Positions 33,337 through 43,323 are shown, counted from the stretch's first letter. The stretch is DNA of 64,000 nt from Bacilliculturomica massiliensis (GCF_900605495.1 NZ_LR027601.1:172911-236910), one strand, 5' to 3'. The notes: generated from the sequence alone by a model not told the origin. Translations and numbers: made by a program.

Positions 33337-33356
33337 TTCTGCGGACATGGTGCAGG

Positions 33357-34157
33357 CTAGAGCCAGTTATCGGAAGCGTAGTCCAGCAGATCGGGACAGC
33401 CCGGAGCGCTCAGACTGATGCCGGTATATCCGATGGAAGTCACCAGGTGGCGGGTGGAATATCCTTTTCGCAGCTCCGCCAGATCGTTGGCCAGAATATA
33501 GTCCATGTTGTTTTTTATACACAGTTTTCTGGCAACGTCGATGAGATGTTCCTTCGTCACATTTTCAAGCAGCTTGCAGCCGATGAGAGTGGCGGAGGGG
33601 AACCATCCGCGCAGATTGGAGATCAGCTTTGTAGTCAGCGTCAGCTTTACGGTGAGATTGGGTTCGTAACTGCTGATCTTCGTACTGTCGTTTACTTTGC
33701 ACCGGGGCGAAGTGAGCACGGAGAGGATGAGCGTTTCCATGTCCGCAGGCCCCAGAGAACCGGGTCCCGCCTGCTGAAGGACGCGGGTAAGTTCGGCGGC
33801 AAGATCTTCCATGCGAAAGCTGAATTGGGGCTTGTAATCCCCCACGGCAGAGGCGTGAATGACCGTATCGTAAGGTTTTAGGGTGCGCGTTTCGGCCTGA
33901 GATTCCAGAGCGGCGTACATATCTGCGGTGGTCTCGATGGGGATGACCAGAAGATCGTCCGCCTCCGCCATTTTATATCGCTCAAACAGGTTGCTGCGGG
34001 TGACGCTTTCCGTCACGATAAGGCAGACAAAGTCGCCGTTCTGCAAAGCTCGCCGGGCCAGATTCAAACTAAGCGATCCGGTGGACATATTGGTGATCTT
34101 CATGACTTCGTCGATGGGTTCGTTGGTGGGTCCTCCTGTAATGAGAATACGCTTCAT
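33357..34157 (-). CDS. coaB: Phosphopantothenate--cysteine ligase (CoaB, stand-alone)
   Basis: The 266-residue protein matches CoaB, which joins 4'-phosphopantothenate and cysteine in coenzyme A synthesis: ILITGGPTNEPIDEVMKITNMSTGSL near the start, the HASAVGDYKP turn, and KISSYEPNLTVKLTLTTKLIS later. The CoaC decarboxylase, fused in many bacteria, is not present in the protein or in the window, so this is the split CoaB form known from streptococci and clostridia. ATG 34157 has AAAGGAG 8 bases upstream. Confidence 0.9.
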   Translation of the reverse strand: MKRILITGGPTNEPIDEVMKITNMSTGSLSLNLARRALQNGDFVCLIVTESVTRSNLFERYKMAEADDLLVIPIETTADMYAALESQAETRTLKPYDTVIHASAVGDYKPQFSFRMEDLAAELTRVLQQAGPGSLGPADMETLILSVLTSPRCKVNDSTKISSYEPNLTVKLTLTTKLISNLRGWFPSATLIGCKLLENVTKEHLIDVARKLCIKNNMDYILANDLAELRKGYSTRHLVTSIGYTGISLSAPGCPDLLDYASDNWL

Positions 34158-34481
34158 GTGAAATGCTCCTTTCCTGTGGGCTGCGTAACCGCGGCCTCTG
34201 AACAGCCCGCGCCTGCCGGCGGCTTTGATCCTGAAATGACGCCAGGGCGAAAATGTGAATCGATACGTGTGTTCCGGGCCTGCTGCAATGGCATAATTAT
34301 ACTCTTTTTATTTTGCCCTGGGAAGCGGGTAGTTTGGGTTTCGCAAAATAAATGAAAGGCATGTCGCACTTCGTCGAATTTCTGCGTTTTTCGCTGAATG
34401 ACAGTCGTTGAAGATGATAAAAACGCTGTGATAAAATAAATGTCGGAACATATTTTAAAAAAGCGGACGAAGGAGAAACGA
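34158..34481. other. Divergent intergenic region of coaB and the phosphate transporter
   Basis: On the minus strand TATAAT (34296-34301) could serve coaB with a weak TTCCCA -35 box. A TGATAAAAT-like box near 34430 may serve the transporter. No strong palindrome or riboswitch is visible. Confidence 0.4.
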
Positions 34482-35534
34482 ATGACTATTTCACTGGGGG
34501 AATTTCTGCGGCAGATCATCGAAAATCCAGCGCTGCTTATCACGGTGATCCTCACTCTCGGCGTCGTTCTGGTAAACGGCTGGACGGATGCGCCAAACGC
34601 CATCGCCACATGTGTATCCACGCGCAGCATCGAGCCGCGGGCGGCGATCATCATGGCGGCGATTTTTAATTTTCTGGGAGTTCTCGTCATGACCACGGTG
34701 AACGCTACGGTAGCTCAGACCATTTACAATATGGTGGACTTTGGAGGAAATGTTCACAGCGCGCTGGTAGCCCTGTGCGCGGCGCTGTTCGCCATCGTGC
34801 TCTGGGCGACGGCGGCCTGGTACTTCGGTATTCCTACAAGTGAAAGTCACGCGCTGATCGCCGGACTTTCCGGGGCGGCCATCGCTCTGCAGGGCGGACT
34901 TTCCGGCGTTGATCCCACAGAGTGGATCAAGGTGATATACGGGCTCGTGCTCTCCACCTTCCTCGGTTTCGGTATGGGAAATCTGACGGTGAGGATCGTG
35001 GAACTTGCATTTCGCAGGACGGAACGGAAAAAAGCCCATGCATTTTTCCAGAAAGCCCAGGTGGCGGGAGGAGCAGCCACGGCTTTTATGCACGGAGCCC
35101 AGGATGGACAGAAGTTTATGGGCGTTTTTATGCTGGGACTGTTTCTCGCCGGGGGCAGGGGAGATGTGGACCATTTTGTCATCCCTGTGTGGCTGATGAT
35201 ATTGTGCTCTCTGGTCATGGCGCTGGGAACGTCCATCGGGGGATATCGGATCATCAAGGCGGTGGGCATGGACATGGTGAGGCTGGACAAACATCAGGGG
35301 TTTTCCGCAGATGTAGCGGCAGTGGGCTGTCTGTTCCTTTCTTCGCTGACGGGAATTCCAGTGAGCACGACGCATACCAAGACTACGGCCATCATGGGAG
35401 TGGGAGCGGCGAAACGGCTGAGTTCAGTGAATTGGGGCGTGGTAAACGAGATGGTGCTCACCTGGGTGCTGACGTTTCCAGGCTGCGGCCTGATCGGCTT
35501 TCTCATGGCCCAGCTGTTTATGCGGCTTTTCTGA
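34482..35534 (+). CDS. PiT-family inorganic phosphate transporter
   Basis: The 350-residue permease has about ten membrane helices and the two PiT repeats with VLVNGWTDAPNAIATCVSTRSI and GIPVSTTHTKTTAIMGVGAAKR. It takes up phosphate, usually as a metal-phosphate complex driven by ions. ATG 34482 follows AAGGAG; a start at 34440 would add an Arg/Lys head without a ribosome site. Its PhoU-like partner is the next gene, 167 bp downstream. Confidence 0.92.
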   Translation: MTISLGEFLRQIIENPALLITVILTLGVVLVNGWTDAPNAIATCVSTRSIEPRAAIIMAAIFNFLGVLVMTTVNATVAQTIYNMVDFGGNVHSALVALCAALFAIVLWATAAWYFGIPTSESHALIAGLSGAAIALQGGLSGVDPTEWIKVIYGLVLSTFLGFGMGNLTVRIVELAFRRTERKKAHAFFQKAQVAGGAATAFMHGAQDGQKFMGVFMLGLFLAGGRGDVDHFVIPVWLMILCSLVMALGTSIGGYRIIKAVGMDMVRLDKHQGFSADVAAVGCLFLSSLTGIPVSTTHTKTTAIMGVGAAKRLSSVNWGVVNEMVLTWVLTFPGCGLIGFLMAQLFMRLF

Positions 35535-35701
35535 CGGCGGTCTGGGGCTGTACAAAAAAAGGAGAGCGTGCCGGCGCAGTCTGTGGTAGAATAGGTACGG
35601 GAATCTGAGCCGGCGGATGCGGACGGCTGACGGGGATTCGCGGAAGAATGGGACCGGCGGATGACAGTGGATCGGCCGGTGAGAAATGTGGAGGATAACA
35701 A

Positions 35702-36325
35702 ATGGCCAGAAAAAGGGACATGGATTATTTTGACGGTTTTGTGAGCCTGGTAAACTACTCCTGCGAGGCGGCCGCCTTTTTGGAGAATATCGTGGAGCAT
35801 TACGATCCGGGCTGCCTGAATGAAAAGATGAAAGAGATACATGCCATCGAACATCAGGCGGATATCGAAAAGCATCTGATGATGCAGAAACTGGCGAAGG
35901 AATTTATCACTCCCATCGAGCGGGAGGATATCATGTCCATGGCCCACGAGATCGACAACGTGACAGACGCCATCGAGGATGTGGTCATGCAGATGTACAT
36001 GTTCAATATCCGCAGCATACGGAAAGAAGCGGAGGCCATGACGCGTATCATCATCAATTGCTGCGATGCGCTGCGGTCTGCGCTGAAAGAATTTCACAAC
36101 TTCCGTAAATCTGAAAGCATCCACAAGCTGATCATCGAGGTGAACCGGCTGGAGGAAGAGGGCGACAGGACGTACACGGAGGCGGTGCGGCAGCTGTATC
36201 AGGAAAAGACGGACGTGCTGGAGATCATGGGCTGGACCAGGATATTTGAGTGTATGGAAAAGTGCTGTGACGTGTGTGAGAACGTATCGGACGTCATAGA
36301 AAGCGTCATCATGAAAAATTCGTAG
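35702..36325 (+). CDS. DUF47 (PhoU-like) accessory protein of PiT transporter
   Basis: The 207-residue, all-helical protein has the DUF47 pattern with two PhoU-type metal clusters: HEIDNVTDAIEDV and VNRLEEEGDRTYTEAV (ExxxD types). It regulates or helps PiT phosphate uptake. The pairing with a pit gene, in that order, is the usual one. ATG 35702 follows GGAGGATAACAA. A cysteine pair in ECMEKCCDVCENVSD near the end is unusual but seen in some anaerobe members. Confidence 0.9.
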   Translation: MARKRDMDYFDGFVSLVNYSCEAAAFLENIVEHYDPGCLNEKMKEIHAIEHQADIEKHLMMQKLAKEFITPIEREDIMSMAHEIDNVTDAIEDVVMQMYMFNIRSIRKEAEAMTRIIINCCDALRSALKEFHNFRKSESIHKLIIEVNRLEEEGDRTYTEAVRQLYQEKTDVLEIMGWTRIFECMEKCCDVCENVSDVIESVIMKNS

Positions 36326-36355
36326 CAGTGCAGGGACAGAAAAGCGGAGGCGGAA

Positions 36356-37702
36356 ATGGACGGAGCAAGAGTGGACGGCAGGGCGGCGGACCAGCTGCGG
36401 CCCTTCAAAATAACAAATGATTACCTGATGTATCCGGCGGGTTCGGTGCTGGTGGAAGCTGGAAATACAAAGGTGATCTGTACGGCCTGCGTGGAAGAAA
36501 AAACCGCCAAGCATCTCACCGGCACGGGGCAGGGCTGGGTGACGGCAGAGTATGGCATGCTCCCCGGATCCACGGGCAGCAGGAAGGCGCGGGACGCGTC
36601 CCGGGGAAAGGTCGACGGCAGGAGCACGGAGATCCAGCGTCTCATTGGCCGCTCGCTGCGCTCTGTGGTCGATATGGATAAGCTGGGAGAGCGTACCATC
36701 CGCATCGACTGCGATGTCATTCAGGCGGACGGCGGAACGCGGACGGCGTCCGTCACGGGAGCCTTCGTGGCCATGGTGGAGGCGATGAAAAAGATGAAGG
36801 AGCAGGGACTGATCGGAGAGATCCCAGTCCGTTCCTTTGTATCGGCAGTGAGCGTGGGAAAGGCAGGCGGACGTGCGCTGCTGGACCTGTGTTACGAGGA
36901 AGACTCTCAGGCTCAGGTGGATATGAATGTTATCATGACCGACAGGGGAGAATATATTGAAGTACAGGGAACGGGGGAGCAAAGCCCGTTTTCCGAGCAG
37001 GAGCTCATGGAGCTGCTGGCTCTGGCCAAAAAGGGATGCGGGGAGCTGCACCGGCTGCAGGCAGAGATCATCGGCGATCTGACGCCGGCAGAAGAGAAGC
37101 GGGTCACCGTGGTGGCGGCTACTCAAAATAAACATAAGATCGAGGAGATCTCAGCCATCACCGGGGAGTTCGGCATGGACATCGTGTCGCGCAGAGATGC
37201 GGGCGTGCCGGATTTTGAGGTGGTGGAAGACGGCGATACCTTTGAATACAATTCGGAAAAAAAGGCCAGAGAGATCATGGAAGTGTGTCAAAAGATCACC
37301 ATAGCCGACGATTCCGGTCTGATGGTGGACGCGCTGGACGGGGCGCCGGGCGTGTACTCCGCCCGCTTTGCGGGAGACGGCTGCGACGATGAGGCAAACA
37401 ACGATAAGCTGCTGGAGCTGCTGCGGGATGTTCCCATGGAGAAGCGTACCGCCAAATTCGTCTCTGTTATCACTATGGTGTTTCCCGGCGGAGAGACGCT
37501 GACTGCCCGGGGAGAGTGTCCGGGGCATGTTGCGTTTGAACGCCGCGGCGACAACGGATTCGGATACGATCCGCTATTTGTGCCGGAAGGGTACGAACAG
37601 AGCTTTGCGGAGCTTTCCGGACCGGAGAAAAATAAGATCAGCCACCGGGCCAGGGCGCTGCAGAAGTTGAGGGAGCTTCTGACAGAACGCAGCGGAAGGT
37701 AA
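36356..37702 (+). CDS. Fused RNase PH and non-canonical purine NTP pyrophosphatase (Rph-RdgB)
   Basis: The 448-residue protein joins two enzymes. Residues about 1-245 are RNase PH, a phosphate-dependent 3'-5' exonuclease that matures tRNA ([53 protein letters not shown]). Residues about 255-448 are the RdgB/HAM1 pyrophosphatase that removes ITP and XTP ([50 protein letters not shown]). The join near residue 250 is short. ATG 36356 follows GGAGGCGGAA. Confidence 0.93.
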   Translation: MDGARVDGRAADQLRPFKITNDYLMYPAGSVLVEAGNTKVICTACVEEKTAKHLTGTGQGWVTAEYGMLPGSTGSRKARDASRGKVDGRSTEIQRLIGRSLRSVVDMDKLGERTIRIDCDVIQADGGTRTASVTGAFVAMVEAMKKMKEQGLIGEIPVRSFVSAVSVGKAGGRALLDLCYEEDSQAQVDMNVIMTDRGEYIEVQGTGEQSPFSEQELMELLALAKKGCGELHRLQAEIIGDLTPAEEKRVTVVAATQNKHKIEEISAITGEFGMDIVSRRDAGVPDFEVVEDGDTFEYNSEKKAREIMEVCQKITIADDSGLMVDALDGAPGVYSARFAGDGCDDEANNDKLLELLRDVPMEKRTAKFVSVITMVFPGGETLTARGECPGHVAFERRGDNGFGYDPLFVPEGYEQSFAELSGPEKNKISHRARALQKLRELLTERSGR

Positions 37703-37757
37703 GAGTGGATATGGGAGCGGAGAGGGATGGAGCGGCAGTGGATTTGGGGGAATGAGG

Positions 37758-38597
37758 ATGACGAAGAAGCGGACGACGGATATTCTGATGCAGGTGATCA
37801 AGTGCCTGCAGGATCCGTATTATCAGGGGAGAGCGGCGGAGCTGGCGTTCTATTTCATTATGTCCATGGTTCCCATCGCGATCCTGCTGGGCGAAGCGCT
37901 GAACATCTTTTCCATCTCCATCAACGTGGTGCGGGACCTGATCGGTCAGTATGTATCAGGTGATATGGCGGATGCTCTGCTTGAATATCTGACGTATTCG
38001 CCAACGGGCACTTTCAGTCTGGTCTTCATCGTGTTTGCCCTCTGGGGAGCCTCGAAGGTCCAGTTTTCTCTGGTGTGCATCTCCAATTACGCTTATACTG
38101 GGGAGACTCTTGTGAAGGGGTATATCAGAGAGCGTCTGCGGGCTATCAAGAACATCGTGCTGACGATCTTCATGCTGGTCTTCAGTCTCATCGTCATGGT
38201 CTACGGGGAAGTGATCCTTGATCTGGTGGGACTTTACATGGAAAAATTTCTTCACATTACGTTCAATATCAGCGATATATGGTATCTGCTCCGCTGGCCG
38301 GCGGCTATCGCCGTGTACTTTTTGACGGTGAGCTACAACTATTATTCGCTGCCGGCGAGAAAAAAACCTTACAGGAAGTTCCTGCCCGGGAGCGCGGTAG
38401 CCGCGGCGGGAATGCTGATCGCTACCTGGGTCTATTCCTATTACGCCAGGGTGTTCGCCAACTTCGATCTGCTGTATGGAGGCCTGGCTTCCATCGTGGC
38501 TCTGCTGTTCTGGTTCTATATCCTTGGAATGATCCTTATTGTAGGCATTCTCACCAACGTGGCCTGGGAAGCCTATCCGAATCCGAAGCGCAGGTAA
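37758..38597 (+). CDS. YihY/BrkB-family membrane protein
   Basis: The 279-residue protein has six or seven membrane helices and the family's N-terminal block ([39 protein letters not shown]) and a C-terminal helix [22 protein letters not shown]. The family was once labelled RNase BN in error; its function is still unclear. Start ATG 37758 has GGGGG 7 bases upstream; 37752 is too close. Confidence 0.88.
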   Translation: MTKKRTTDILMQVIKCLQDPYYQGRAAELAFYFIMSMVPIAILLGEALNIFSISINVVRDLIGQYVSGDMADALLEYLTYSPTGTFSLVFIVFALWGASKVQFSLVCISNYAYTGETLVKGYIRERLRAIKNIVLTIFMLVFSLIVMVYGEVILDLVGLYMEKFLHITFNISDIWYLLRWPAAIAVYFLTVSYNYYSLPARKKPYRKFLPGSAVAAAGMLIATWVYSYYARVFANFDLLYGGLASIVALLFWFYILGMILIVGILTNVAWEAYPNPKRR

Positions 38598-38642
38598 GCC
38601 GCTGAAACAAATGCCAATTGAAAACAGCCTGAAACAATAAAG

Positions 38643-38686
38643 AAGCGTACCGCTGACCGGAACAGATCCGGTGCGGTACGCTTTTC
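38643..38686. terminator. Bidirectional intrinsic terminator
   Basis: AAGCGTACCGC and GCGGTACGCTT pair over 11 bp around an inner CCGG...CCGG loop, followed by TTCTGG; an A run on the other side allows use by the convergent serA transcript. Confidence 0.75.
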
Positions 38687-38728
38687 TGGTGAACGTCCTG
38701 TTTTTTCGGTATGGTCCCCGCCTTTTCC

Positions 38729-39895
38729 TCAGCGGTTCTGAATGACGCGTACGCTGATGATGCCTTCCTCGGCGTCCAGGGCTCTGCGCAGCGCGTCCTC
38801 ATCCACCTGGGAATCCACGTCGATAAGGGTGCAGGCCAGATCGTTTTTGCTGCGGTTGATCAGATCGCTGATATTGATGTTCATGTCAGCGAAGATACCG
38901 GTGATCTTGCCCAGCATGGCTGGTACGTTTTTGTTCAGTACGCAGACGCGGCCCATAGTGGTGACAGGTCCCAGACTGCAGGCCGGGAAGTTGACGGAGT
39001 TTGTGATATTTCCGTTTTCCAGATAATCCATGAGCTGATCCACTGCCATCATGGCGCAGTTGTCCTCCGCTTCCTGAGAGGAAGCGCCCAGATGAGGAAT
39101 GCAGACCACGCCGGAGTGATGGAGCACCGTATCGTTGGGGAAATCGGTCACATACTTGCGGAGCAGCCCGTTTTTCAGCGCGTCCAGCAGATCCTTTTCC
39201 ACCACCAGAGAGTCGCGGGAGAAGTTCAGCAGGCAGGCGCTGTTCTTCATCTGTGCAAAGCGGGTAGCGTCGAACATGCCTTTGGTGCTTTCCATGGCGG
39301 GCACGTGGATCGTCACGTAATCGCATTTGGGAAGCATCACGTCAAGACTCTGTGCCACGGGGATCGTATTGGAGAGTGCGTGGGCCGCGTGCAGAGTAAT
39401 GTAGGGATCGAAGCCTACGACCTTCATGCCCAGCTGTTCGGCGGCGTTTGCCACGAGAACGCCGATGGCGCCCAGGCCCACCACGCCCAGAGTCTTGCCC
39501 ATGATCTCGCGTCCGGCGAACTGAGATTTCCCTTTCTCGACCGCTTTGGCCGCATCCTCTTTCAGGCCGTTGGCCCAGAGGATCGCTTCGGGGATATTTC
39601 TGGCCGACATGAGAATGCCTGCCAGGACCAGTTCTTTTACAGCATTGGCGTTGGCGCCGGGCGTGTTGAAGACCACGATGCCCTTTTCAGAGCAGCGGTC
39701 GACGGGAATGTTGTTTACGCCGGCTCCGGCCCGGGCGATGGCCAGCAGACCTTCACCCAGTTCCATCGAGTGCATATCCTGACTGCGCACGAGAACTCCG
39801 TTGGACTGGTCGATCTCAGCGCCTACTTCGTAAGCCTCGCTGAACCGGTTCAGTCCTTTCTTGGAAATTTTATTTAAAGTCGCTATCTTGTACAT
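38729..39895 (-). CDS. serA: D-3-phosphoglycerate dehydrogenase
   Basis: The 388-residue enzyme oxidises 3-phosphoglycerate as the first step of serine synthesis. It has RAGAGVNNIPVDRC, the Rossmann GVVGLGAIGVLVANAAEQ, catalytic-site parts such as IPHLGASSQEAEDN, and a C-terminal ACT domain (GKITGIFADMNINISDLIN) for serine feedback. It lies 23 bp downstream of serC on the same strand, so the two form a serCA operon. ATG 39895 follows AAGGAG. Confidence 0.94.
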   Translation of the reverse strand: MYKIATLNKISKKGLNRFSEAYEVGAEIDQSNGVLVRSQDMHSMELGEGLLAIARAGAGVNNIPVDRCSEKGIVVFNTPGANANAVKELVLAGILMSARNIPEAILWANGLKEDAAKAVEKGKSQFAGREIMGKTLGVVGLGAIGVLVANAAEQLGMKVVGFDPYITLHAAHALSNTIPVAQSLDVMLPKCDYVTIHVPAMESTKGMFDATRFAQMKNSACLLNFSRDSLVVEKDLLDALKNGLLRKYVTDFPNDTVLHHSGVVCIPHLGASSQEAEDNCAMMAVDQLMDYLENGNITNSVNFPACSLGPVTTMGRVCVLNKNVPAMLGKITGIFADMNINISDLINRSKNDLACTLIDVDSQVDEDALRRALDAEEGIISVRVIQNR

Positions 39896-39918
39896 GACAC
39901 TGTTCTCCTTTTTATAGT

Positions 39919-41010
39919 TTACGCGTTTTCCTCTTCGAATTTTTTCATGAAGGCGATGAGAGCTTCCACGCCTTCCACGGGCATGGCGTTGTAGATGCTG
40001 GCTCTCATGCCGCCGATGCTTCTGTGTCCGCCCAGATTGACCAGCCCCTGCTCTTTTGCCTGGGCCACGAACTTCTTGTCGAGATCCGGATTGCCGGTGA
40101 CGAACACCACGTTCATGAGAGAACGGTCCTCTTTTGCCACGGGAGCGGTGTACAGCCTGCTGCTGTCAATGTAATCATAGAGCATGGAAGCTTTTTTGAT
40201 ATTGCGTTCTTCCATGGCTTTGACGCCGCCCATCCTCTTCAGATACTGGAAGGTGAGACCCGCCATATAGATCCCGTAGGTAGGCGGAGTGTTGTACATG
40301 GAATCGTTGTCCGCGGCCACCTTGTAATCCAGCATGGTGGGAACGCTGTCGTCAGCAAAGCCCAGCAGGTCCTCCCGGATGATGACGATGACCACGCCGG
40401 CGGGACCGATGTTCTTCTGCGCGCCCGCCCAGATGATGCCGAATTTGGTGACGTCGATCTCCTGAGAAAGGATGCTGGAAGAGAAGTCGCCTACCAGAGG
40501 AATATCTCCTGTATCCGGGAATTCGGGATAACGGCTTCCGTAGATGGTATTGTTGCCCGTGATATATACATAGTCTGCGTCGGATCTGAACTCTTCTTTT
40601 TTAACTTTGGGAATATAAGTGAAAGTTTTGTCCTCGGAGGAGGCTACGATCTTGATGTCGCCGAATTTCTGGGCTTCCTTGGCCGCTTTTTTCGCCCAGG
40701 TGCCGGTCACGATGTAATCGGCTTTTTTCGATCTGCGCAGCAGGTTCAGAGGGACCATGGCAAACTGCAGCGAACCGCCTCCCTGGAGGAAAAGAACCTT
40801 ATAATTGTCCGGAATATTCATCAGCTCCCGCAGATCGGCCTCAGCCCGCTGGATGATCGCCTCGAAATCGGCGGAACGATGGCTCATTTCCATGACGGAC
40901 ATGCCGCTGCCTGCGCAGTTGGTCATCTCCGCGGCCGCCTGCTCCAAAACTTCCAGCGGCAGCATGGAAGGTCCTGCGGAAAAGTTGTAAACACGATTTT
41001 CATACTTCAT
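39919..41010 (-). CDS. serC: Phosphoserine aminotransferase
   Basis: The 363-residue PLP enzyme converts 3-phosphohydroxypyruvate to phosphoserine. NFSAGPSMLPLEVLEQ begins the fold and the PLP lysine lies in WAGAQKNIGPAGVVIV. I chose ATG 41010 (AGGAGG 9 bases upstream); the frame is open to 41130 through the 27-bp tandem repeat, and that extension is surely not coded protein. It is the upstream gene of the serCA pair. The phosphoserine phosphatase (serB) is not in the window. Confidence 0.94.
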   Translation of the reverse strand: MKYENRVYNFSAGPSMLPLEVLEQAAAEMTNCAGSGMSVMEMSHRSADFEAIIQRAEADLRELMNIPDNYKVLFLQGGGSLQFAMVPLNLLRRSKKADYIVTGTWAKKAAKEAQKFGDIKIVASSEDKTFTYIPKVKKEEFRSDADYVYITGNNTIYGSRYPEFPDTGDIPLVGDFSSSILSQEIDVTKFGIIWAGAQKNIGPAGVVIVIIREDLLGFADDSVPTMLDYKVAADNDSMYNTPPTYGIYMAGLTFQYLKRMGGVKAMEERNIKKASMLYDYIDSSRLYTAPVAKEDRSLMNVVFVTGNPDLDKKFVAQAKEQGLVNLGGHRSIGGMRASIYNAMPVEGVEALIAFMKKFEEENA

Positions 41011-41080
41011 AATCTTTCGCCTCCTGGTTACTTTGCTCTGATATCCAATAATATTTATGCGCCTGTTTTGGCGTCGGGGT

Positions 41081-41150
41081 ATCGCCTGTCTGATGGTCCC
41101 CACGATGATCGCCTGTCTGATGGTCCCCACGATGATCGCCTGCCTGAAGA
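41081..41150. repeat. 27-bp tandem repeat in the serC leader
   Basis: The unit beginning ATCGCCTGTCTGATGGTCCC starts at 41081, 41108 and (partial) 41135, a strict 27-bp period. It lies 70-140 bases upstream of the serC start, in its 5' leader. Confidence 0.85.
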
Positions 41151-41703
41151 ACTAATGAAATGATTTTAATACAGATAAAAATCGAAATCAATATCTATGT
41201 TAAAAACGGTTATTATTTCTCTGAAAACAAAATCGACCGGATATTATTGCGGGAAAAGTTTCTTGTTTTTTTCGTAAATTAATAAGAAAATAGCGACAAA
41301 AAAATAATGTGTGACACGAAAAAATTCAAAGATACAGATTATAAAACATTGAAATATTAATATTTAATATAAAAATCTATAGATTGTATACAAAAATATA
41401 ACCGTATATAATTTTGAGTGTTATTTGATTTTTTTATCGCCTTAAAAGTGTATGACCGTGAGAAAAATAATGTGAATAAATAAGGAGAAATATTCGAGAT
41501 AAAATAGAGCGACAGCTGGTTTTTGCATCAAAAAAAATCTGATCTGTGGTCTGCACGAGAAAAAAGCGGATCAATTTGCGGCAAGATGGTTTTATAAATA
41601 TTTCAAATGTGTTACAATAAACCAGTGTATGTCTGATCTTATCAAAAAAAGAAGGGGACGTTTTTTTATGGTCATCATTTAAAAGCGTCCGTTATAAAGT
41701 TAT

Positions 41704-41954
41704 AAAAAAGTTTCCTTAGGAGACACGATTCGCCCTGCGGGCTCACTTTCACAGGGTAAACTTTTTTGTTATTCCGTCAATATCGCTTTGCGATATTTCC
41801 TGCATAATAAAAAAGTTTCCTTAGGAAACATGATTCGCCCTGCGGGCTCACTTTTACAGGGTAAACTTTTTTGTTATTCCGTCAATATCGCTTTGCGATA
41901 TTTCCTGCATAATAAAAAAGTTTCCTTAGGAAACACGATTCGCCCTGCGGGCTT
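41704..41954 (+). repeat. Tandem array of the 105-bp palindromic repeat
   Basis: Two full units (41704-41808 and 41809-41913) and about 41 bases of a third, with a strict 105-bp period. Each has AAAAAAGTTTCC...AAACTTTTTT, CGCCCTGCGGGC and ATATCGC-TTT-GCGATAT stem-forming parts. The inverted single copy is at 4617-4721. Confidence 0.92.
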
Positions 41955-42090
41955 ACGTTACAAGAATAATAGAAGATGAACGAAAAAGGAATGACTCCGC
42001 GGCGAAGGCGGCAGCCTGCCGGCAGGGTATGGATGAGAGCCGCCGTCCGCAGGCGGGCCGGGAATGAAAAAACGGAAAGGGGAACGTATA

Positions 42091-43305
42091 ATGAAGTATT
42101 TGATATTAGTCGCCGACGGGGCGGCAGACGAAAAGATCGAGGCGCTGGGCGGAAAGACTCCGCTGGAGACCGCCTGTATGCCGAATATAAACGGGCTTGC
42201 AAAGAAGGGACTCGTAGGCATGGTGAGCACGGTGCCCGAGGGGATCGCGCCTGGAAGCGACGCGGCCAATCTGTCGGTCATGGGGTATGATCCGCGCGTA
42301 TATCTGACGGGACGTTCTCCGCTGGAGGCTGCAAGCATCGGCATCGACATGTCGGACACGGATGTGGCGTTTCGCTGCAATATCGTCACGCTGGCCGGCG
42401 ACGGACCGTATGAAGATAAAATCGTACTGGATCACAGTTCCGGGGACATTACCACAGAGGAAGCGGATGAACTGATCAGGGCGGTCAACGAGAAGTTCGG
42501 GAACGAGACGGTTCAGTTTTACACCGGCGTCAGCTACCGCCACTGCATGATCGTAAAGAACGGAGAGACGAATTACGATCTGACGCCTCCCCATGACATA
42601 CTGACAAAACGCGCGGGAGATCACATGCCGAAAGGAGAAGGTTCACAGTTCATCGCCGATATGATGCGGGAGAGCTACGAGCTGCTCTCCGGGCATCCTG
42701 TCAACCTCAGGCGGATGGAGAAGGGGCTGAACCCTGCAAACTCGCTGTGGATCTGGGGCCAGGGAAAGAAACCGGCGCTGTCTTCCTTCTATGATAAATA
42801 CAAGATCAGCGGAGCTACGATCTCCGCGGTGGATCTGATCAAGGGCATCGGCATCTGCGCCGGTCTGAAGTCCGTGGATGTGCCGGGAGCCACAGGCACG
42901 ATCCATACGAATTTCGACGGCAAGGGAAAAGCGGCCATACAGCAGTTTAAAGAGGGCATGGATTTTGTCTATCTCCACCTGGAGGCGCCGGACGAGTGCT
43001 CTCATCAGGGCGATATGGAAGGTAAGATCAGATCTCTGGAACTGATCGACGAGAAGGTCATGGGACAGGTGATCGATTATCTGGATCACTGCGGAGAGGA
43101 TTACAAGGTTCTGGTCCTGCCTGATCATCAGACGCCGCTGTCCATCCGGACTCACGCGGGGCGGCCTGTGCCTTTCGTTCTCTACAACAGCGCGAGACCG
43201 GAAGCGGAGGATGAGAGCAAGGTCTTCGGCGAAACATCCGGAGCCGCGTCAGACCTGTTCTTTGCGAACGGCTATGAGCTGACCGATTTCTTCTTTTGCG
43301 GATAA
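42091..43305 (+). CDS. apgM: Cofactor-independent phosphoglycerate mutase (ApgM-type)
   Basis: The 404-residue alkaline-phosphatase-like enzyme interconverts 3- and 2-phosphoglycerate without 2,3-bisphosphoglycerate. Motifs are LILVADGAADEKIEALGGKTPLE, IAPGSDAANLSVMGYDP with the phospho-accepting Ser, LEAPDECSHQGD and LPDHQTPLSIRTHAGRPVPF. This archaeal-type form differs from the GpmI type. ATG 42091 follows AAAGGGG; a start at 42064 is less likely. It is followed after 18 bp by dacF. Its relation to serine synthesis (serCA nearby) is plausible. Confidence 0.9.
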   Translation: MKYLILVADGAADEKIEALGGKTPLETACMPNINGLAKKGLVGMVSTVPEGIAPGSDAANLSVMGYDPRVYLTGRSPLEAASIGIDMSDTDVAFRCNIVTLAGDGPYEDKIVLDHSSGDITTEEADELIRAVNEKFGNETVQFYTGVSYRHCMIVKNGETNYDLTPPHDILTKRAGDHMPKGEGSQFIADMMRESYELLSGHPVNLRRMEKGLNPANSLWIWGQGKKPALSSFYDKYKISGATISAVDLIKGIGICAGLKSVDVPGATGTIHTNFDGKGKAAIQQFKEGMDFVYLHLEAPDECSHQGDMEGKIRSLELIDEKVMGQVIDYLDHCGEDYKVLVLPDHQTPLSIRTHAGRPVPFVLYNSARPEAEDESKVFGETSGAASDLFFANGYELTDFFFCG

Positions 43306-43323
43306 TCGGGGGCAGTTGACAGC

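Larger units (their letters stand above)
41011..42090. other. 1.1-kb AT-rich intergenic region between serC and the phosphoglycerate mutase
   Basis: It contains the 27-bp tandem repeat (41081-41150), then about 530 bp of very AT-rich sequence without credible ORFs (41160-41690), then the 105-bp repeat array. An AT-rich stretch such as GATTATAAAACATTG near 41335 and TTTGATTTTTTTATCGCC near 41425 may be a promoter region for serC (-), but I could not fix boxes. Confidence 0.5.

Noticed and set aside
35294..37135. 613-codon minus-strand open frame over the phosphate transporter, DUF47 and rph-rdgB genes
   Set aside because: It lies opposite three well-supported genes and has no family motif or ribosome site; it is open because stop codons are rare in the antisense of GC-rich genes.
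38711..39877. 388-codon plus-strand open frame
   Set aside because: It is the complement of serA, whose motifs are clear on the minus strand.
41081..41150. N-terminal extension of serC
   Set aside because: The frame is open through the 27-bp repeats, but AGGAGG 9 bases before ATG 41010 and the family start at NFSAGPSMLP show the real start.
41704..41954. CRISPR array
   Set aside because: The period is 105 bp of near-identical sequence without variable spacers, so it is a plain tandem repeat.
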